DNA of 64,000 bases, taken from positions 24,654 through 88,653 of the forward strand of contig NZ_FOQY01000035.1 in assembly GCF_900113865.1 (NCBI RefSeq), written 5' to 3'. Positions 59,638 to 64,000 of this stretch are shown in pieces. A model generated the notes under the pieces. It ran no database searches. It was not told where the DNA came from and was given only the letters and a program-made list of their open reading frames with translations. The position numbers were made by a program, and so were the translations under genes. This DNA comes from Streptosporangium canum (GTDB lineage: Bacteria; Actinomycetota; Actinomycetes; Streptosporangiales; Streptosporangiaceae). Numbering within the stretch: position 1 is the stretch's first letter; the number at the start of each line of letters is the position of its first letter.

Positions 59638-61077
59638 ATGGAAGGCAACCGGTGCCATGTGGTGGTCGTCGGCGGCGGGATCGCGGGGCTGGCCGCCGCG
59701 TGGTACCTGCGACAGGGCGGCGAAGATGTCCGGGTGACCGTGCTGGACGGCGCCCGGCGGGTCGGTGGCAAGCTTCTGGCCACCGAGGTCGCGGGGGTCT
59801 CGGCGGACGCCGGGGCCGAGGCGATGCTCGCGCGGCGGCCCGAGGGCAAGGACCTGGCCCGGATGGTCGGTCTGGGCGAGGAGTTACGGCATCCCGGCGC
59901 CACCCAGGCGGCCATCCTGTCCCGGGGGGCGCTGCGGCCCATGCCCAAGGGGCATGTCATGGGCGTCCCGTCCGACCTGACCTCGCTGGCCAGATCCGGC
60001 GTTCTCAGCCCCGGCGGCCTCGCCCGCGTGCCCCTGGACCAGATCCTGCCCGCCACGCTCGTCGGCACCGACGTGTCGGTGGCCGCCTACATCCGCGCCC
60101 GGATGGGCAGCGAGGTGGTCGAGCGCCTGATCGAGCCGCTGCTCGGCGGCGTCTACGCCGGCCAGGCCGACAGGCTCTCGCTGGACGCGACGATGCCGAG
60201 GATCGCCATCGCGGCCCGGTCCGAGCGGTCGCTGCTCGCCGCCACCCGGGCGATCGCCGCCGAGGCGCCCAAGGACGCCGGGCCCGTCTTCACCACCCTG
60301 CGGCGGGGGATGGGCAGCCTGCCCGAGGCCGTGGCCGCGGCCTCCGGTGCGGAGATCAGGACCGGCGTCATGGTCCGGGAGATGCGCCGGACCGGGAGCG
60401 GCTGGCAGCTGGTGGCCGGACCGGTGCCCGAGCCCGAGGTCATCGAGGCCGACGCGGTGATCGTCGCCACCCCGGGGCCGTCGGCGAGCCGCCTGCTCGC
60501 CGGTGAGGCGCCGCTGGCCGCCGCCGAGCTGGCCAGGATCGACTACGCCAGCATGGCCATCGTCACCCTCGCCTACCCGCGAGAGGCGTTCCCCCAGCCG
60601 CCGACCGGCAGCGGCTACCTGGTGCCGCCCGTCGACGGGCGGCCGATCAAGGCCGCCACGTTCAGCTCGGTCAAATGGCCGCACCTGGCCGAGGCCGACC
60701 CCAACCTGATCCTGCTGCGGTGCTCGATCGGCCGCCTCGGGGAGGAGGCGGTGCTCCAGCGCGACGACGCCGAGCTGGTCGCGCTGGCGATGGCCGAGAT
60801 GGTCGAGGTCATGGGAGTGCGCGGGCTGCCGCGCGACTCCCGGGTGACCCGCTGGGGCGGCTCCCTGCCGCAGTACGACGTGGGTCACCTCGACCGGGTC
60901 GCCCGCATCCGCGCCGCCGTCGCGGCCCAGCCGGGCCTGGCCCTGTGCGGCGCGGCCTACGACGGCGTCGGCATCCCGGCCTGCGTCTCCACCGCCCGCA
61001 CCGCGGCGGCCCGGATTCTGGACCACCTGGACCCCACGGGAGAATGGCAGAAGAGAGCCGACTCGCTGACGAGCTGA
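59638..61077 (+). CDS. hemY: Coproporphyrinogen/protoporphyrinogen oxidase, HemY type
   Basis: 479-residue FAD enzyme. Dinucleotide-binding GGGIAGLAAAWYLRQGG at about 11-27, then LDGARRVGGKLLATEVAG; C-terminal FAD loop CGAAYDGVGIPACVSTARTAA (about 438-458). In actinobacteria, which use HemQ, this enzyme oxidises coproporphyrinogen III to coproporphyrin III. ATG 59638 follows AGGAG closely. hemQ starts 26 bp past its stop. It is separated from hemE by the opposite DUF4349 gene. Confidence 0.93.
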   Translation: MEGNRCHVVVVGGGIAGLAAAWYLRQGGEDVRVTVLDGARRVGGKLLATEVAGVSADAGAEAMLARRPEGKDLARMVGLGEELRHPGATQAAILSRGALRPMPKGHVMGVPSDLTSLARSGVLSPGGLARVPLDQILPATLVGTDVSVAAYIRARMGSEVVERLIEPLLGGVYAGQADRLSLDATMPRIAIAARSERSLLAATRAIAAEAPKDAGPVFTTLRRGMGSLPEAVAAASGAEIRTGVMVREMRRTGSGWQLVAGPVPEPEVIEADAVIVATPGPSASRLLAGEAPLAAAELARIDYASMAIVTLAYPREAFPQPPTGSGYLVPPVDGRPIKAATFSSVKWPHLAEADPNLILLRCSIGRLGEEAVLQRDDAELVALAMAEMVEVMGVRGLPRDSRVTRWGGSLPQYDVGHLDRVARIRAAVAAQPGLALCGAAYDGVGIPACVSTARTAAARILDHLDPTGEWQKRADSLTS

Positions 61078-61102
61078 CGGCGTCGACGGAACTGACGAAG
61101 AG

Positions 61103-61810
61103 GTGAGGACGACGGACGGGAACCCGCGGCCCAAGGCGCGCGACCTGAACCAGGTGATCCGCTACACGATGTGGTCGGTCTTCAGGCTGACCGAGCGCTG
61201 CCCGGGCAACCGTGAGGGCGTGGCCGACGAGGTCGAGGACCTGCTGGCCCAGATGGCGGAGAAGGACGTGGTCACCCGCGGCCTCTACGACGTGACCGGG
61301 TTCCGGGCCGACGCCGACTTCATGTTCTGGTGGCACGCGCCGACCGCCGAGGACCTTCAGGAGACCTACGCCCGTTTCCGCCGCACCGACCTCGGGCTGC
61401 TGACCGAGCCGGTCTGGTCGGCGATGGCGCTGCACCGCCCGGCCGAGTTCAACAAGTCGCACATCCCGGCCTTCCTGGCAGATGAGGAGGCGCGCCGTTA
61501 CGTCAGCGTCTACCCGTTCGTCCGCTCCCTGGAGTGGTACCTCCTGGACGACGCCGACCGCCGCCGGATGCTCGCCGAGCACGGCAAGATGGCCCGCGAC
61601 TACCCTGACGTCCGGGCCAACACCGTCGCCTGCTTCTCCCTGAACGACTACGAGTGGATGCTGGCCTTCGAGGCCGACGAACTGCACCGCATCGTCGACC
61701 TGATGCGCACCCTGCGCGCCGCCGAGGCCCGCAGGCACACCCGGGAGGAGACCCCCTTCTTCACGGGGATCCGCAAGCCGGTCAGCGAGCTGATCGCCGC
61801 CCTGCCGTAG
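61103..61810 (+). CDS. hemQ: Coproheme decarboxylase (chlorite-dismutase-like HemQ)
   Basis: 235 residues. Turns iron-coproporphyrin III into haem b, the last step of the coproporphyrin-dependent pathway. Motifs: NQVIRYTMWSVFRLT, YDVTGFRADADFMFWWHAPTAEDLQ, the SVYPFVRSLEWYLLDDADRRRMLAEHGKMARDYPDVRANTVACFSLNDYEWMLAFEAD region with the catalytic Tyr (YPFVRS), the proximal His in EHGKMAR and haem contacts. GTG 61103 has GAAGAGG upstream. Co-transcribed with hemY. Confidence 0.96.
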   Translation: MRTTDGNPRPKARDLNQVIRYTMWSVFRLTERCPGNREGVADEVEDLLAQMAEKDVVTRGLYDVTGFRADADFMFWWHAPTAEDLQETYARFRRTDLGLLTEPVWSAMALHRPAEFNKSHIPAFLADEEARRYVSVYPFVRSLEWYLLDDADRRRMLAEHGKMARDYPDVRANTVACFSLNDYEWMLAFEADELHRIVDLMRTLRAAEARRHTREETPFFTGIRKPVSELIAALP

Positions 61811-61833
61811 CCCGGGCGCGGAGGCCGCACGGT

Positions 61834-61857
61834 CCCGGCCCGTCGCCGCGGGCCGGG
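61834..61857 (+). terminator. Hairpin terminator after hemQ
   Basis: 9-bp perfect stem CCCGGCCCG / CGGGCCGGG with loop TCGCCG, 24 bp past the hemQ stop. Confidence 0.55.
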
Positions 61858-62022
61858 TGCCCCGGAGCCGGTTGGCGCGCCGTCGTCCCGGGTACGCCTG
61901 GTGTCCCCGGGACGTGTGGTGCTCCGGGGGCGACGACGGCCAGATGAATTCCGCGAAACGTCCGATATCATCCCGTGGTTTGCCATACTCAGGGAAAATC
62001 ACCTGTCTATGTGAGGCCAAGG

Positions 62023-62631
62023 GTGAAAAGAGGCGAAGACCTGGCACGGTCCACCGGGCGCGCGGACGCGCGCCGCAGGAGGAAGATCCGCTCACGGATT
62101 CTTGAGGTCTCGGTGGGGGTGACCGCGCTGGCGGTCGCGGTGCTGGCGCTGGGCGGGTCCCTGCTGCGGCCGGCCCCGCAGTCCCAGGCGCAGTCGCAGG
62201 CGGCGGCGGGGGTGGCCCCGGCGGCGCCGCTGGAGGCCGCCGCCGGTGGAGGCCCGGTGATGGCAGCCCGGCCCGACGCGAAGAAGCGGGCGGCGGACGA
62301 GACCGAGGCCGCCGGGCTGTCCAAGCACAGCGACAAGAAGGCGTTCGCCTACTTCGAGAGCCACAAGGCGACCAAGCGCGTCAAGGACATCCGCATAGTC
62401 GGCGGCTATCTACGGATATATACGGATCTTCCAGAGTCGGCGGACAACTCGAAGCAGGCACTGAAGCTGTGTGAGACGGGCGTGAACTATCTCGTCGGAG
62501 AGCTCGGTGTGTCCAGCCCGGTGGTCTTCGTCCAGGCGAAGTTCGGGGAGAACGGCAATCCCGTGCTCGCCAACATCCTCGGGCCCGACGACTCCGACTG
62601 CCGCGTCACCCATCCCGAGCCCGGCGGATAG
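62023..62631 (+). CDS. Membrane-anchored exported protein of unknown function
   Basis: 202 residues: basic N-terminus (ADARRRRKIRSR), one membrane helix (about 25-45, VSVGVTALAVAVLALGGSLL), a low-complexity Ala/Gln/Pro linker, then a small extracytoplasmic domain (about 95-200) with two Cys (LKLCETG and DSDCRVT) that may pair. GTG 62023 is chosen for GAGG six bases upstream; the frame extends to 61975 with no better signal. The last 70 residues have more AT-rich codons than the rest. No family recognised. It lies between hemQ and the divergent msrB block. Confidence 0.65.
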   Translation: MKRGEDLARSTGRADARRRRKIRSRILEVSVGVTALAVAVLALGGSLLRPAPQSQAQSQAAAGVAPAAPLEAAAGGGPVMAARPDAKKRAADETEAAGLSKHSDKKAFAYFESHKATKRVKDIRIVGGYLRIYTDLPESADNSKQALKLCETGVNYLVGELGVSSPVVFVQAKFGENGNPVLANILGPDDSDCRVTHPEPGG

Positions 62632-62656
62632 CGGGGCGGCGGGGCGTTCCGCCCGA

Positions 62657-62755
62657 TCAGGTCACCCGGACCCGGGTCTTGCCGCAGACCTTGCAGCGCT
62701 GGGTGACCACCCGGCCGATGATCTCTATGACCTCCCACTTGTGCCGGATGTGCAC
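62657..62755 (-). CDS. 32-residue CxxC small protein
   Basis: GTG 62755 begins a 32-codon ORF with a perfect GAGGAG ribosome-binding site five bases upstream. The peptide runs MHIRHKWEVIEII... to ...CKVCGKTRVRVT, with one C-x-x-C pair (C21, C24) in a basic context: half of a zinc ribbon or a redox/metal knuckle that could dimerise. Codon use is typical of this genome (third positions mostly G/C). An ATGCCA-AATG-TGGCAT dyad lies about 95 bp upstream. No longer gene covers this stretch. Function unknown. Confidence 0.7.
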   Translation of the reverse strand: MHIRHKWEVIEIIGRVVTQRCKVCGKTRVRVT

Positions 62756-62848
62756 GGCGGCTCCTCGAGGAAGATCACGTTACGGAGGTGTCCGCATACT
62801 CTGCGTGATTTCGCTCTACCCCGCCTTTGCCCGCCCGCACCGTCCGGG

Positions 62849-62864
62849 ATGCCAAATGTGGCAT
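62849..62864. promoter_or_regulatory. Dyad ATGCCA-AATG-TGGCAT between msrB and the small CxxC gene
   Basis: 6-bp perfect arms with a 4-bp spacer, extended by CCGG on both sides. It lies between the msrB terminator and the start of the 32-codon gene, where that gene's promoter should be, so it is a candidate operator. Confidence 0.4.
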
Positions 62865-62899
62865 GTCCGGGCCGGTGGGCGCGGAAGGGATGTCCGGCT

Positions 62900-62928
62900 C
62901 CGCCGGGCCCTCGCCGCGGGCCCGGCGG
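62900..62928 (-). terminator. Hairpin terminator after msrB
   Basis: 11-bp perfect stem CCGCCGGGCCC / GGGCCCGGCGG with loop TCGCCGC, 10 bp past the msrB stop. Confidence 0.65.
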
Positions 62929-62937
62929 GGCCGGTGG

Positions 62938-63339
62938 TCAGTCGGTGGGCTCCAGCCTGAGTGAGACGGAGTTGATGCAGTAGCGGTCGTCGGTGGGCGT
63001 CGCGTAGCCCTCGCCGTGGAAGACGTGGCCGAGATGGGAGTCGCAGGCCGCGCAGCGGACCTCGACGCGGGCCATGCCGAGCGAGCGGTCCTCGATCAGG
63101 GTCACCGCCTCCGACTCCGACGGCTCGTAGAAGCTCGGCCAGCCGCAGTGGCTCTCGAACTTGGTGTCCGACCGGAACAGCTCGGCCCCGCAGGCCCGGC
63201 AGCTGTAGACGCCTTCGGTCTTGGTGTCGACGTATTCTCCAGTGAAGGGGCGCTCGGTGCCCGCCTGGCGGAGAACGTGAAACTCCTCGGGAGAGAGCTG
63301 GACGCGCCATTCGGCGTCGCTCTTGACCACCTTGTCCAT
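62938..63339 (-). CDS. msrB: Peptide-methionine (R)-S-oxide reductase
   Basis: 133 residues. Reduces the R form of methionine sulfoxide in proteins using thioredoxin, repairing oxidative damage. Zinc site CRACG (near 48) and CAACDSHLGHVF (near 96); substrate motif ESHCGWPSFYEP; catalytic Cys in the final RYCINSVSLRL. ATG 63339 is chosen; a GTG one codon earlier is equally open. Complete and of normal length (MsrB alone, no MsrA fusion). Confidence 0.96.
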   Translation of the reverse strand: MDKVVKSDAEWRVQLSPEEFHVLRQAGTERPFTGEYVDTKTEGVYSCRACGAELFRSDTKFESHCGWPSFYEPSESEAVTLIEDRSLGMARVEVRCAACDSHLGHVFHGEGYATPTDDRYCINSVSLRLEPTD

Positions 63340-63342
63340 CAC

Positions 63343-63670
63343 ATCAGCCTATGTGGTCGTGGCGCGTCTCCAGCGGAGGCGGGCGCCGGGGGCCGGCGCC
63401 TGCTGGATGTCCGAAAAAAATCATTAAGGGCGAAGCATCCAATAATGTCCGATTTGGCGTCTTTATCACCGGGAGGGGTTTTTTGCCTTCCTGATTAAGG
63501 GTGAGATCATCTGTCGGGTCGCCCATCGATCAACTGGGCGGCCGGATGCCGCCGGCCGGGTGGCGCGCCAGCGCCCGGAACCGGAGAGCGAGACGGGTGG
63601 TCACATGGTCCGTCCCGTCGAGAGCCCGGTCCCGCCGCCGCGGCGACTCCGGGGCGGACCCGCCTTTCAG
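63343..63670. other. Intergenic segment with an AT-rich island next to a decayed IS element
   Basis: No gene is supported. From about 63410 to 63505 the DNA is much more AT-rich than the rest of the window and contains CATTAAGGGCG (about 63423) and GATTAAGGGTG (about 63493) as imperfect direct repeats. Short ORFs on both strands have poor codon use. It may be foreign DNA left by insertion-sequence activity. Confidence 0.35.
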
Positions 63671-63688
63671 CGTGATCTGGCGTGGAAC

Positions 63689-63708
63689 CCCGGGCGTTTA
63701 CGCCCGGG
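63689..63708. mobile_element. Hairpin resembling an IS200/IS605 element end
   Basis: CCCGGGCG-TTTA-CGCCCGGG, 8-bp perfect stem with a 4-base loop. Subterminal hairpins of this type, which TnpA binds as single-stranded DNA, mark the ends of IS200/IS605 elements. It lies 69 bp beyond the 3' end of the tnpA remnant, the right place for an element end. The exact end cannot be set. Confidence 0.5.
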
Positions 63709-63776
63709 AGGAAACGACAGCGCGGGAGGGCCTCCAGGCCCGAGCGGTGCCGTGACAGTTGGTTCACGTGAGCTGC

Positions 63777-63983
63777 TCAGCCCGGCCGTTTCTGGTTCTC
63801 GAGGTACTCCTCGATGATCGGCGGCGGGGCGCCGCCGCATGAAGCGGCGAAGCAGGGCGAAGGAGGGCGGGGACCAAAAGTGCCCGCCCCGCAGATAGGC
63901 GTGAAGACCACGTGGGCGTGAAGGCTGTGGACGACGGTCCGGCCTCTGCGGATATCGGGGTTCGGTTCCCATCACGGTGACAT
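63777..63983 (-). pseudogene. IS200/IS605 family transposase TnpA remnant
   Basis: Reverse-strand reading from ATG 63983: codon 4 is a TGA stop, then NPDIRRGRTVVHSLHAHVVF (IS200 TnpA N-terminus), a short out-of-frame junction, and AASCGGAPPPIIEEYLENQKRPG with the natural stop (TnpA C-terminus). The missing middle (about 70 of 135-140 residues) includes the HUH part. Another frame of the junction reads AYLRGGHFWSP, normal TnpA sequence just before the C-terminus, showing small frameshifts as well. So: nonsense codon, large internal deletion and indels; surely inactive. A tnpB gene may start just beyond base 64000. Confidence 0.85.
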
Positions 63984-64000
63984 GGACCGAATGATAGTTT

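Noticed and set aside
63344..63526. 60-codon minus-strand frame over the AT-rich island
   Set aside because: No ribosome-binding site and codon use shifts midway; more likely non-coding.
63501..63755. Degraded 3' end of a tnpB gene upstream of the hairpin
   Set aside because: I looked for a TnpB C-terminal zinc finger or RuvC block in all three frames and found none.

Overview
The window is about 70% G+C with very high third-position G+C, frequent GTG starts, 4-base GTGA/ATGA gene overlaps and F420-, DtxR- and SSI-type families. This points to a chromosome segment of a filamentous actinomycete. The mix of families and the order dut - DUF3710 - OB-fold - DUF3159 - TrkA - TrkA - permease - RNA methyltransferase suggest Streptosporangiaceae (Streptosporangium/Nonomuraea-like); that genus-level placement is inference. 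Most of the window is core housekeeping DNA. No rRNA, tRNA, CRISPR array, intact prophage or complete insertion sequence was seen.

Left third (1-24 kb): the 3' part of valS; a 24-codon Cys-rich ORF whose ribosome-binding site lies in a long inverted repeat; an AI-2E-family permease with a repetitive hydrophilic tail; a hotdog thioesterase coupled to dut; the DUF3710/OB-fold/DUF3159 cluster. A potassium module follows (two TrkA/RCK proteins divergent from a KimA-like permease), then a TrmA/RlmD-type RNA methyltransferase. Next come a ribbon-helix-helix/Clp_N fusion with its own operator-like site, a GH18-like membrane-anchored protein, an F420-type oxidoreductase, the Hen1-Pnkp RNA-repair cassette with a VLRF1-type release factor behind it, a sugar porter, a PadR regulator with a DUF1707 partner, and an MFS exporter.

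Middle (24-45 kb): a secreted SGNH hydrolase with ricin-type lectin repeats; a DUF457 membrane hydrolase; aconitase with an iron-box-like site and duplicated dyads upstream; an ArsR - small membrane protein - MMPL operon; a xylose-type ABC importer with a ROK regulator; a coiled-coil protein built from 21/42-bp repeats; two paralogous secreted zinc metallopeptidases; dxs overlapping a convergent DedA gene; an APC permease; and an SSI-type protease inhibitor with an unusual P1 residue.

Right third (45-64 kb): a fadB/fadA beta-oxidation pair divergent from a LacI regulator; a protein made of four degenerate repeats; a three-gene sugar-catabolic operon (Gfo/Idh/MocA oxidoreductase, DUF993 protein, sugar isomerase/epimerase) preceded by a perfect LacI-type operator that resembles one in front of the lacI gene; RNase D coupled to DUF3000; the coproporphyrin-dependent haem genes hemE, hemY and hemQ; a DUF4349 lipoprotein; msrB; and two short Cys-containing genes (32 and about 72 codons). 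The right edge carries a decayed IS200/IS605 tnpA beside an end-like hairpin.
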